Shown piece after piece: positions 40,301-50,485 of a stretch of 64,000 bases of DNA. Each line of letters starts with the position of its first letter. Position 1 is the stretch's first letter. The notes beneath the pieces are model-generated. The model was not told the origin of the DNA and searched no databases. It saw nothing but the letters and a program-made list of their open reading frames with translations. The translations under genes and the position numbers were made by a program. The DNA is from Seriola aureovittata (Eukaryota > Chordata > Actinopteri > Carangiformes > Carangidae), in contig NC_079366.1 of the NCBI RefSeq assembly GCF_021018895.1, positions 20,553,896 to 20,617,895 of the forward strand, written 5' to 3'.

Positions 40301-40987
40301 CTACTGGAGGGATGAACACCATTATTCCAAATCATATTCCCCACTGTCTAACATATGTGTTAAGTTGGGTTGAGATCTGGTGACTGTGAAGGCCATAGCG
40401 TATGATTCACATGATTTTCATACTTATCAAACTGTTAAGTGATGCCTCGTGCCATATGGATGGGGACAATGTCAATGTCATACTTGAAGAGACCATTCCC
40501 ATCAGGACCTGTTCCATCATTGGATAAGCGTGATCACTCAGAACAACTGTGCATTGATTTGCAGTGACCCTTCCCTCTAAGAAGACAAGTGGACGCAAAC
40601 AATGTATCCATGTAAATCTGTGTGTCTTAATGTCAAGCACTCACCCGCCCTGTCTGTTGCCGTTTTGCTGTCTTTGGCAACACTTCCTGTGAAGACGAGA
40701 CAAAGAGCAATTAAGTTGTGGCATTAAGTCTTGGTGGAATGACATAAAAAAAAACCTGCCACAACTGTTATGCTAACCTAGTGACTGTCTGAAGCGAAAG
40801 GTCACTTAAAGTAAAGGCGAAACATTTACAGTATGAAACAACATAGTGCGAATTTAAAAGGCATTGCATTTACTTGATAACTTTTAAAATGCCGTACAAA
40901 GGAGACCACAACTGGTATGTCGACTTTTAATTAAAACATGTTTGTAAAGTTGTTACCTGCGCTGCTGTCTTCCGCAGTGTTAGACAT
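37349..40987 (-). CDS. casp6: Caspase-6
   Basis: An executioner-type cysteine protease that cleaves after aspartate; known substrates include lamin A/C. Eight coding exons on the reverse strand, in transcript order, are 40987-40957, 40686-40645, 38888-38846, 38737-38588, 38411-38335, 38140-37965, 37864-37714 and 37584-37349. They join in phase to 301 aa (human 293). His133 in LSHGE and Cys175 in QACRGD are the catalytic pair. The prodomain cleavage motif TETD ends at Asp34. The linker between large and small subunits carries DAVD (to Asp191) and VVVD (to Asp202), in place of DVVD and TEVD in the human enzyme. The small subunit retains [18 protein letters not shown] and ends at Gln301. The ATG at 40987-40985 is in good context. 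It converges on mcub, as in human. Confidence 0.96.
39504..39880 (+). mobile_element. MITE with long inverted ends in casp6 intron 2
   Basis: Starts CACTCAGTTGCCAGTTTATT followed by AGGTACACC, and its right half (TTCAAAGAGCTTTAACAAAA, CAGGGCTGTTGTATTAAAC) reads as an imperfect inverted copy of the left. The opening word is typical of a non-autonomous DNA element common in fish. There is no coding capacity. Confidence 0.6.
40230..40630 (-). mobile_element. Interspersed DNA repeat in casp6 intron 2
   Basis: Contains GAGATCTGGTGACTGTGAAG, GGCCATAG and TTTGCAGTGACCCTTCCCTC, words I recall from a widely dispersed fish DNA repeat. In reverse orientation it contains a short open frame reading [10 protein letters not shown], a remnant at most. 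The class of element is not certain, and the strand given is a guess. Confidence 0.45.
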
Positions 40988-42637
40988 GTTCACAGGTTGT
41001 TTCTCCCCGACTGACACCACTGGAAAATGAATTTGCTTTGTCAAGACAACACCAGTGAGTCTGATTTAGCCCCCCCCCCTAAATCTCATTGGCCGAATGA
41101 GACACACGGAGAACACGATTGGCTCTGACGTCTGTTTCTCAACGCTTAACAGTCAGTACTTCCGCCTTTGACACATTTTTTTTTTCGCCTTTGCCACATT
41201 GCAACAGCTAATCATAAAAAATCAAAGTGCAGTGGTTTAATAGATCATAGGCAGTTGAAGGGAGATTAGGATGGGTGCCGAAGATAAGGAAAATGAAACA
41301 TCTAATCCAGACAAGAGGAATTCTATAAATTTTGTACCTCATAGAATTAAATTTAATGTTTCACGGTCATACCGTCCAAAGCATGAAAGATAATAAAAAC
41401 AACAACAAAAAAGACCTAGAATTACAAATTAAGAAAGAATTATTATATAAAGTTTTATTTCACATTTTTGCCATTATTTCCTGATAATATAAATGATAAA
41501 TTATTTTAATCTGCTGATTTTTTTTATATTACATTTTTATTATTTGTCAAATAATTGTTGAGTCTATGCCACAAATGTCTTGTTTTATCAAAATAGTTCA
41601 AAACCCAAAGATGTTCAGTTCATTGTGATAGGCTTTATGAGAAAAAAAAAAGTAGCAGATCCTTCACTAGTTAGAAAGAGAAAATGTTTGGCATTTTTTC
41701 ATTTTTGCTCGAAAGAATTTGCTGATTATCAAAATAGTTGCCAATGATTTTTCTATCAATCAACTAATCAATTAATCACCAGAAAATGGGTGGTTGAATG
41801 GATGGATGGATCAACTAGGTAAAAAATAACAAATTAATTTAAGGTCAGAGGTCTGGAACAATAGTATGTTCCAACATGCAAGACTAAATGTTTTTAAGAC
41901 TTTTCAAGATCTGCAGATACCCTGATTTCTCCCATACAATTAACTTCAAATAAACCTTTACCAAAAAAACCTTTCTCCAGATATATCATGTTATGTTTGG
42001 CAAACAGAGCTTCTGTGGTAAAGCTTCTTCAAAAATGTCCATGATGACAATTGACACAGAATTATCAATAATTAATAATCAATATCATTTTTTGATGACA
42101 GTTCAATTTTTCTCCACAGTGTTCTCACCAGTCCATTTCCCTCCATATCACTTTCACAAATCTTACATAAGGAAAAACAAAATATATACAAAAACAAAAC
42201 ATATATTTCTTGAATTCAGTGCCAATTCCAATTATAGGGGAAAATAAAGCTTCTGAAACTGTTAGTTTGTTGTGCTGAGTTTAAAAGCAGTTGCTGATTT
42301 CCAGAAGAACTCCCTTATTTATCTATCATTGACATAATATTGGAAATCATTTTTCATATATGTTCAATTGTATTCTTGTTGCCTAGAAACAAAATGCACA
42401 TTGTTGTACCACACCCACTAGAATACTTCAGGTTATACAGGTTTAGCATTACAGATTGGGTCGTTCCCAAGCATCCAAATTAATTGTCTACTCTAAAAAC
42501 TTAAGTAGTTTCACATTCACTTTGAAGAAGTATGACATTATCGAAACTCTGAAAGTCTGAAAGTAAAATGTATTGCTGGTGTCCTTCAGCGAATCTTGTA
42601 TCTTGTACTGCTGAACCATCTCGTTCCTGTTGCAGTG
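40988..42637. other. casp6 promoter side and spacer to the phospholipase cluster
   Basis: The first 150 bases upstream of casp6 (40988-41160) are GC-richer, with a C run at 41069-41078, and a CCGAATG/CATTGG word (an inverted CCAAT) at about 41085-41100; this is probably the casp6 promoter. The rest is AT-rich and holds a MITE remnant near 41560-41790 and the distal edge of a segmental duplication. Confidence 0.4.
41560..41790 (+). mobile_element. hAT-like MITE remnant
   Basis: TTCAAAACCCAAAGATGTTCAG, TCAAAATAGTTGCC and CAACTAATCAATTAATCACC resemble the interior and right half of the element at 13342. A homologous fragment near 46725-46800 indicates that this insertion predates the local duplication. 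Confidence 0.5.
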
Positions 42638-44690
42638 TCACAGTTCCCCCTTCGCTTCATACTGACACATACAGGACTCTCTCTGGCTGTCCCGGTACGG
42701 CTTACATCCCAAGTATTTAACCATGTCATGCAGCAGAGTCCCCACCGACTCACAAGCTGCCAAGATGGAAAGAAAGAACCAGAGGAACAACATGAGCGAA
42801 CACACAACAGTGTGAAATATCTTCCATGGAAAAGGATTTTATGCTGCAGACAGAAAAAAATTCTAGCATTCAATTTATGGATGGTTAAATGGATAGCAGG
42901 TACAGGAAGATCTGATGAAAGTTTGACAGCCAAAGTGTTCCTGATAGCATAAAACTGTATGCTGATTTCTTGTATACTCACTGCAAAAACACCATAAAGA
43001 TCAGTATGTAGTGTGGAATTGTAGCCTCTCACCTTGGACAGTCGTCTCCGATCCCAGAGGTTTGAGCTCCTTCCTGCACATGGTCATGAGACAGTGACGG
43101 AGCTCGTCATCGCAGTTGCGCTTCTTTTGGCCACAGGTGTCATAGCAACTATCGTGTTGGTTACAGCATTTGGTCATGGAAGGGATGCCTATGTCAAACT
43201 GGAAATAACAGCTCAGTAAGTCTGAATGTTTGTAATAAGTGTGTTTTGGATTTGGGTCAGAAATAACTTGGTAAAATTATGTTTCAGAGATGACAAAAGG
43301 CATAGTGTGCTGTGACTGTTTTACTCACAGAAATATTTTTTTTTTAAATTTTCTATAGATAATATCATGAATTCTTTTGGCCACAATTATTGTGGGGTTT
43401 TTTTGTTTTGTTTTTTTGTTTAAATGAAATGCAAAAATCACCATTCTCACTAAAACATTGTGATTTGTCTCAAAAATCTGTCAAATCTCAATATGGCAAT
43501 ATGATTTTTCTTTTTCTTCTTCCTACTTCACATCAGCCAATATTCAATTTTAATGTAAATATAAACATTCTTGAACCGATTCCCTTAAAAAGAATTGTGT
43601 TCAAGAATAGTACTGTGCAAAAGCTTTAGGCACTGTAGATGTTTAGATTCTTATTTATCATGCCTTCCATCAGAGAGGCGTCTGTTTGGTCCCAAATTCA
43701 ATTTGCATTCATGACTCTGGCTGACACAAATATACAGCCAGACACAGAAGACACTGAGGCAACAAGATGCTCAGAACAACCCACCCACCAAGTACCTTGA
43801 AAAGCTGTGATGTGGTTTGTTTCTGTTTACCACACTTTGTATGAAGTTAACAGATAAATAAAAACTGTTCAAGCATTATTTTTTGATAGTATTCTCATTT
43901 TAAGTACCTTTGCACAGTATTGCATGTTCTGAGTGAAATCTCAAAAAACTTGTCATCGCTGGTTGGTGGACAAACTATGAAACATACTAATGGCATTCAG
44001 CTGACAGACATAACCTGATAGTAGCCAAGCATGCTGTCCACCAGGCATGCTATGGATATCAATATCGAATGACAACCTTCTATGTGTGTCACAGACACAC
44101 AAGAAACCCCCAGTTCTGTCACACTACCTGAAATCCAAACAGTGGGGAGCCACATCCATTGGGTGGTGGCTGCTTGTACCCAGGACGAGGCACCGGGTTG
44201 TTACCTGTGAGACAGGAGCAAAGGTGAAGACATTTCTTATTCTGCCACCCACAGTTATCTTGTTGATGTTGATAAATGTTCTAACTTACACGTGTTTCAC
44301 AGATCAGTTGTTCACTTTAAGAAAGGTTTAAAAAAAAAAAAAAAAAAAAAGAAGCTATAGTTTACCGTCACTGCACCTATAATGACACACCCTGTCATCG
44401 CCATCACGAAAGATCTGTGCTGCATCCTGTAATGGTTCAATCATGTGTACGGTGTAACAGAAAGTTCTCAGAATCATCCTCCAGTCTGGACTCTTCTTCC
44501 CTTGTTTGGAGACAGCCATATGTGGGAAACATCCGCAAGAGAACAACCCCAACAGAAAGAGACAAAAGCACACGTGTGAATAATATCAGTGATGTTTGTA
44601 CCATTAAACCAGCATGCATGAAATCTGGGTCATGACACTCAAGTAAAACACAACCACTACTAATATTCTTAGTTACACCTGTGTTTCACA
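41570..44690. repeat. Segmental duplication, centromere-neutral left copy (B side)
   Basis: Parallel to about 46725-49690. Matching landmarks are the MITE fragment, GTGCTGAGTTTAAAAGCAG (42270 and 47165), exons 4, 3 and 2 of the phospholipase genes, and the GTCATCGCTGGTTGGTGGAC word (43950 and 48910). Offsets range from 5000 to 5350 because of indels. The duplication is old enough for introns to have diverged substantially while exons remain near identical. Confidence 0.75.
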
Positions 44691-45543
44691 GATCAGTTGC
44701 TCACTTTGAAGGTTTTGTTAGAAGAAAGAAAGAAGGTAGTTTACCACCTACCTATGCCACTTAACACTTTGTACACTTTCCGCAGCCCATTCAGGAATGT
44801 GTGAATGTTGTGCGTTCTGTCACGAAGAGTTTTCACAGTCTTCAACCAGTCTGGCATCTCTTGCTCTTGTTTGGAGGCAGACATGTGGGAAAAATAAACC
44901 CAACAGAAAAACACAAACGCACAGGTGTGAATAATGTCAGTGATGTTTGGATGTACCAGTGAGCCAGCATGCATGATACCTGGGTCCTGACAATGTTCTT
45001 AGTTACAGCTATGTTCCACAAATCAAGTTTTGCAAAGGAGGAGAAAGGTATTGAGAGAGCAAAGAAGCTTGTTTACCATCACTATGCTTATAGCCAAAAT
45101 ACAGGGACCACGCTGCCTCCAGGAATGTTTCAATCTTTTGTATTTTGTCAAAAATACTTTTCATCCAGTCTGTACTCTCTGACTCTTGTTTAGAGGCTGA
45201 CACATGTGGGAAGAGAACGAACCCAACAGACACAAACGCACAGGTGTGAATAATATCAGCAATGTTTGGAAGTGCAAATAAACAAATCAATTATTCACTT
45301 TAAGAAAATATTTAAAAGAAGAAAGGAAGAAGCTCATTTACCATCACTACGCTTATGGCCAACAAACAAATCCAACACATCCAGTGATGGTTCGCTGTTG
45401 TGTATGACATTACAAATTCTTTTCAGGGTCCTTATCCAGTCTGGAGTCTCTGGCTCTTGTTTGGAGGCAGCCACGTGTGGTAAACATCGGCAAGAGCACA
45501 AAAAGAGAAAAACGAAGATAGGAAAGGCCATCTTCCATGTCAT
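42638..45543 (-). CDS. Group XII secretory phospholipase A2, diverged tandem copy B
   Basis: PLA2G12 proteins are secreted, cysteine-rich, calcium-dependent lipases of the PLA2 fold. Exons in transcript order are 45543-45342 (first exon B4), 44204-44128, 43198-43033 and 42756-42638, joining to 187 aa. B4 encodes a hydrophobic signal peptide (MAFPIFVFLFLCSC) and ASKQEPETPDW. Exon 2 gives PPPNGCGSPLFGFQ, the calcium-loop side. Exon 3 holds CCNQHDSCYDTC with catalytic His108 and Asp109. Exon 4 ends CQYEAKGEL. An ATG also exists at 45615. Compared with copy A, exon 2 begins GNNP instead of GYKP. The two cysteines at the end of exon 1 are missing from B4 (VGHKRSDG against LCHYSCSDG). Three extra first-exon copies lie between B4 and exon 2. 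It is probably functional but neofunctionalised or decaying. Confidence 0.8.
44366..44619 (-). pseudogene. Extra first-exon copy B1
   Basis: The exon body reads through signal-like residues, SKQGKKSPDWRM and VCHYRCSDG, and ends in phase 1 at 44366 with a GTAAAC donor, so it fits exon 2 exactly. It alone among the extra copies keeps both ancestral cysteines. However, the body frame has no upstream ATG: an in-frame TGA lies just before its signal codons and the codon at 44573 is GTG. The ATG at 44619 is in a different frame that stops at 44437. It may be a dead exon or depend on a non-AUG start. Confidence 0.65.
44752..44974 (-). other. Extra first-exon copy B2, potentially usable
   Basis: ATG at 44974-44972 opens a signal-like stretch (IIHTCAFVFFCWVYF) followed by SASKQEQEMPDWLKTVKTL. 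The ancestral donor position would give the wrong phase, but a GTAGGT donor seven bases upstream ends the exon at 44752 in phase 1. The exon could therefore splice in frame to exon 2 at 44204. Both terminal cysteines are missing (VYKVLSGIG). This may be an alternative first exon or a relic that keeps an open frame by chance. Confidence 0.5.
45077..45290 (-). pseudogene. Extra first-exon copy B3, no start codon
   Basis: The body reads IIHTCAFVSVGFVLFPHVSA, SKQESESTDW and FGYKHSDG, ending in phase 1 at 45077 with a GTAAAC donor. An in-frame TAA lies directly before the codon at 45290 (TTG) and there is no ATG within the frame. The cysteine pair is lost. It is likely a relic unless it is included by an unusual splice. 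Confidence 0.6.
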
Positions 45544-46150
45544 ATCAGAGCCAGATAAGAGCGTTTCCCAGCAGGTACGTTTTGGTTTCACTTCAGCCTT
45601 TTCATACTCACTCATAAGTCACGGGTTTACTGATCCGGTTGTAGCCCTTGTGTTTCTACTATTGTGTCCCATTCATAGCAATGAAGGTAGGCTTTACAAT
45701 GTAAAGCAGCCCATCAGCACTACATCATCCAAAATGATAATACAGCTGAATCAACAATTTTAAGAATATTAAAAATTGCAGGACTATTAGACTGCATTAG
45801 TCTTAGCTAGGAGTTCTTAGTTCTGCCAACCGGGTGTATTTGTAATTATCAGTTGCATGCACAGACCGCAAAGTGCCTGACTGAAATTAACTTGAGTACA
45901 ATTTCCCAATATTCCTCCCAAACACACGCACACACCTGACCTAATTCTAACCCTCAAAATGCCATTTGAAGAAAGTGAGGACTTGTATTGAACATCATCA
46001 ACGAACATCATTGAACATCATTGAACATCATTACTCTGTTGGCTAGCAACGTAGCATTTTGTCTGTCGGCTGCTGCGCTGGTGTTTCTACTATTTTTGTT
46101 CTATTTAAAGCAATGAAGGTAGGCTAAATAACAGAAAGACATGTCTCACT

Positions 46151-46190
<40 letters not shown>

Positions 46191-46204
46191 AACGCACACA
46201 AACA

Positions 46205-46267
<63 letters not shown>

Positions 46268-47637
46268 CTTACCCTACCCTAACCATCACAAATGAATGCC
46301 ATATCCTAACCCTAACTCTTAAATAAAGTTTTAAAAGCCCTCAAACAGCCCTTTTCTATTTGAAAAGTTACTTGAGATAACTTATGTTGTGAATTGGCAC
46401 TATGAAAAATAAAAATGGACCTTTTTGGTCGTCACTATGCAGGACCACTACTATTGTTATAGCATTTACAAGTACACACACACACACACACATTTATTTT
46501 TCTCAAAAGTATTTGAAAATTTATTTGCAGTGAAAAAAAAAAAACATACTCCACCGATTCCTCTATTTGATAGTGCTCACATAATCCTGACAAATGTTTA
46601 AGTGCAGTGTTTTCTTGCGTGTGGTATGTCCCAAACTCTGCCTTGTTAAGATGTCCTACTCTGCTCCTGTGCTGCTTTTAGCTGTGCCCACCTCTAGCTC
46701 TTCTCTTGTGAAAAAATGCACCTCACAACTTGTTTTATCAAAATAACAGTTCAAAATCCCAAAATATTGTTCAGTGATATATGAAACGATAAATCTGGAA
46801 CAATAGTAATGGGGATTTTCTAGGTTATTTTCCTAAATTAACCATCATAAACATTTTACAACTTAAGGTATTGATGAAAATTTTGTTGAGTTTTCCTCCA
46901 CAGCGTTGTCACATTTACATAAACTGAGCTCACCAGTGCATTCCCCTCAATGTGATAAGTCTATGTAGGAAAGAAAATTGCTTTAAAGCCATTCTTTACT
47001 CAGATGTTCCTATTAGGTGCATGGGAGAAGGTACTGGGCAATAATGTTTTATTTTGTGGTCTGTTATTATAAATAATTTCTTGAAATCTTTCTGCAATAA
47101 TAATTTCTTGCCAATTATAGCAAGAAATAAAGACAAAGTAAGTAAATAAAGAGTTAGTATCTTGTGCTGAGTTTAAAAGCAGTTGCCTATTAGAAAAAAA
47201 ACTGCTTCATTTACACCTAAGAAAATATTTATTTATCACTAATATATTACTGAAAATGTCATTTTTGTATTCTTGCTGCCTGTAGACAAAACGCTAATTG
47301 CACATGTTCAGCTGACCTGCTGTACACTGACTAAAATACACAGGCTTAGCTGTGGAAACCCTTAACAACCTGTTTCTAGTCCATGGAAACAAGGTGTTAG
47401 CACATTACACAGTATTGACAAAATATAAATAATCAACTGCACAGGAAAGATATTAATTGTCCACTCTAAAAACTAAGGTAATTTCACATTCACTTGTCTA
47501 ACAGAAGTGCGACACCTATCGACACTCTATCCCTGAGAAAATCTACAAGTCTGAAAGAAAAGTTTACTGCCAGTGTCCTTCTGTCAGTGTTGTGCTTTTG
47601 AACCAGTCTGTTTTACAGTCTTGTTCCTGCTGCAGTG
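45544..47637. other. Spacer between the two phospholipase genes
   Basis: Contains the 5' flank of copy B, a long CA tract and the distal part of the right segmental duplication copy. GAACATCATTGAACATCATT at about 46008-46027 is a short tandem repeat. No further exon is visible. Confidence 0.6.
46150..46322. repeat. Interrupted CA microsatellite followed by telomere-like words
   Basis: A CA tract of about 115 bases with AAA and CG interruptions is followed by ACCCTACCCTAACC and CCTAACCCTAAC. The latter are short interstitial telomere-like words, too few to indicate a chromosome end. Confidence 0.85.
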
Positions 47638-49690
47638 TCACAGTTCCCGCTTCACTTCATACTGACACACACAGGACTCTCTCTGGCTGTCCAGGTACGG
47701 CTTACATCCCATGTGCATAACAGCGTCAAACAGCAGAGTCACCGCCGACTCACAAGCTGCCAAGATGGAAAGAAAGAACCAGAGGAAGAACATGAGCGAA
47801 CACACAACAGTGGAAAGGTGAGTTTGTTCAAAAACATGCACCTGCTACCTCCTCACTTTACATCATATAGTTTTGATCAAATACAGATTTTATTGTAGAT
47901 TACTACTACATTTAAAACTCGTGTTTATTAGACTGACTGTGATCCAGATAGCACAGGTTAAGGTCATCCAGGTAACACAGATTGCAGTGTTTCAAATAAA
48001 GCTCTCTCCCACCCTCTGCTCTCTCCCACCCTCTGCTGGACAAATAAAATAGAGCTGGCTGCTCACACCTGCAAAAAATAAATGTAATAGTGTATGGCAG
48101 GTGCAGAAATATCTCAGCAAAGTTTGATAGTAGTTTGATTAACCTCATAGAGATCAAGTGTATCATTTCCTGATAGAATAAAACAGTTATGAATGTTAAT
48201 TTCTTATATACTCAATGCAAAAACATTATCGTTAAGATTAGTATGTTGTATGGAATTGGGTCATAGCAAGTGACTCAGCCTCTCACCTTGGACACTCTGG
48301 GCCAATCCCAGAGTTCTTTGCACGTTCCTGCAGATGGTCTCGAGACAGTCCTGGAACTCCTCATCGCAGTCGTGCTTCTCTCTGCCACAGGTGTCATAGC
48401 AACGATCATGTTGGTTACAGCATTTGGTCATGGAAGGGATGCCTATGTCAAACTGGAAACAACATGTTTGTAATCAGTGTGTTTTGGACTTGACTCAGTG
48501 GTTAGTTGGTAAAAATATGTGTCAAAGATGACAAAAGGCATAGTACACCGACTGTTTTAGTCCCAGTAGGTTTAATACCATATATAGAATATAACTCAAC
48601 ATCACTCAAACGCATGAAAAAAGCAGTAATATAAAAAAAAATAGCTATTTGTTTGTTTATTTTTAGTATTTTCTACTATAGTCTGTCTGAAGATACTGAG
48701 GAGAAGAAGTGCTGTTTTGAAGGCAAGTGGTGGTCACACAAAATATTGATTTAGTTTTTTCCTGTTTACTGCACTTTGTATGAGGTTAACTGATAAATAA
48801 GAACTAGTCATGGCATTATCTTTAAAAAGCGTCCTCACTTTACTTTTGGTTCCTAAAGCTTTTGCACAGTATTGCATGTTCTGAGTGAAATCTACGGCTG
48901 AAAAACTTGTCATCGCTGGTTGGTGGACAAACTATGAAATACACTAATGGCATTCAGTTGACAGACATAACCTGATATATCTGAAGCTAATATCAGCATG
49001 GCAGATTTGTTAGTTTGGCTCCATTTTTATAACCGCATTGTCTCTTATTTTGTGGACTACATATGTTGTGTAGTGTGTACACATCAATTGCAAAAAAAAA
49101 AAAAAAAAAGCTATCAGCCAAGCATGCACTCTGCAATGGAATGACAACCCACTTTGTGTGGCACAGGCACACAAGAAACCCACAAACTTTTGTCACACTA
49201 CCTGGAATCCAAACAGTGGGGAGCCACAACCGTTGGGTGGTGGTTGCTTGTACCCAGGACGAGGCACCGGCTTATAACCTGTGAGACAGGAGCAAAGGTG
49301 AAGATGTTTCTTGTTCTGCCACCGACAGTTATCTTGTTGTCAGAGATAAACACATCAGTACAGACCGTTTAATGGCTTACTGTGCCACTCGGGGGGTGAT
49401 AATGTATAATGTATAATGTATGGTATAGCTCCCAACAGCGGCATATACTCAACATATTACAACATAATACTATATTACACTCAACATAATAAGTTTGTCT
49501 CTTACTAATTATCCATAGCCCTATGATATTGACTAGGCAGAACAGGCAAAAGCACAGTTGAGATGTGTCAGTAAACCAGCATGCATGATACTTGGGTCCG
49601 GACACTAAAATAAAACACAGCCACTGTTAGTGTTCTTAGATGCACCTGTAGTTCGCTAGTTGTTCACTTTGAGAAAAGTTTTAAAGTTTT
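46725..49690. repeat. Segmental duplication, right copy (A side)
   Basis: Partner of about 41570-44690, with the same order of MITE fragment, 3' flank, exon 4, exon 3, exon 2 and 5' flank. The homology continues into the first-exon areas and into the 5' flanks (GGTTTCACTTCAGC at 45588 and 50028). Confidence 0.75.
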
Positions 49691-49936
49691 AGGACGTAAA
49701 AAGTTAGTTCGTTTACCATCACTGCAGCTATAATGACACAGCCCGTCATCGCCCCCAAACAAGTCCAGTGCTGCGTTCAGGTACGTGTCAATCTTGTGTA
49801 TTCCGTTACGAATAGTTTTCAGAGTCATCCTCCAGTCTGGAGTCTCTGGCTCTTGTTTGTAGGCAGACACATGTGGGAAACATCCGCAGGAAAACCAAGC
49901 CAACAGAAAAACACAGGTGTAGCCGTGGTAGAGCAT
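47638..49936 (-). CDS. pla2g12a: Group XIIA secretory phospholipase A2, canonical copy A
   Basis: A secreted phospholipase of the PLA2G12 type. Exons in transcript order are 49936-49717, 49278-49202, 48452-48287 and 47756-47638, all joining in phase to 193 aa (human 189). The start chosen is the first ATG, at 49936; the frame is open 33 bases further but only from GTG. Residues 1-25 form a signal peptide, followed by KQEPETPDW and NGIHKIDTYLNAALDLFGG. LCHYSCSDG keeps two cysteines. Exon 2 has GYKPVPRPGYKQPPPNGCG, the calcium-binding side. Exon 3 carries CCNQHDRCYDTCG with catalytic His114 and Asp115, and exon 4 GCKPYLDSQRESCVCQYEV. Every exon is close to the human protein. It lies in the same orientation as casp6, as in human. 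Confidence 0.95.
49490..49605 (-). pseudogene. Truncated first-exon remnant in intron 1 of copy A
   Basis: The CCAGCATGCATGATAC word and the CAGCCACTGTTAGTGTTCTTAG flank match those beside B1 and B2 in the other gene. A start ATGCATGCTGG is followed by a short frame with CAFACSA and then a stop. The first-exon duplication process therefore also reached copy A, or preceded the gene duplication. Confidence 0.5.
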
Positions 49937-50248
49937 AATCCACCTCACGTCAGGGCCGTTTCCCGGCACGTCGGTTTTAATTTTGGCTGATTTTATTCCT
50001 CAAGATGTCGTCTCGATGGCATCTCAGGTTTCACTTCAGCTTGTTTTCATTTCATGTCCAAGACTCCTAGGAGGTACGATTTTAGACAGCTGCAGCAGTG
50101 GTCGTCGTTTCCGGGTTTGACGCTGTCATGTGACCGCTGATAAACCAATGGAGATGATGCAACGTCAGTGAATAAAAATACAAGTCTGGGAATCACTTTG
50201 AGAACATTAATTGAGAATTGATTTGGAGTTATTATAACAAATGTTCTG
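49937..50248. promoter_or_regulatory. Probable promoter of pla2g12a copy A
   Basis: GC-rich DNA with CpG steps lies directly upstream of the signal peptide exon, including CCCGGCACGTCGG and an ACCAATGG (CCAAT) word at 50142-50149. No TATA box is clear. Confidence 0.35.
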
Positions 50249-50485
50249 TCTTACCCCTGCGTACTCTGTAATAATGGCACAGAAACAAATGAACATTTAT
50301 TTTATGAATTGATTTATGTTAAATTCATCTGGGTTGATGTTGAACATGTATATGATGCGTTATATAAAAGATATGAGACAAATGATATGGATAGAAGTCA
50401 TGCTATTATTTTAAATTTTCTCAAACTATTGCGTATTCCTGGCTCTGTATTACAAAATATACATTGGGTTTTGAAAATACAGTAA
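50249..50485 (+). mobile_element. LINE 3' fragment (reverse transcriptase C-terminal zinc motif)
   Basis: A 79-codon open frame ending in TAA reads CVLCNNGTETNEHLFYE, then KFIW and a helical tail. Cys-x2-Cys followed by ETNEHLF and a downstream Trp is characteristic of the zinc-binding region at the C-terminus of non-LTR retrotransposon reverse transcriptases. Its second zinc half is degraded. It is a 5'-truncated scrap. Confidence 0.5.

Noticed and set aside
45266..45763. 165-codon forward open frame
   Set aside because: It is antisense to phospholipase first exons B3 and B4; the real coding sense is the reverse strand.
46267..46322. Telomere or chromosome-end signal
   Set aside because: Only a few degenerate CCCTAA words next to a CA tract, inside unique genic DNA.
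49717..49969. Earlier start for pla2g12a copy A at 49969
   Set aside because: The codon there is GTG; the first ATG is at 49936 and gives a clean signal peptide and a length near the human protein.
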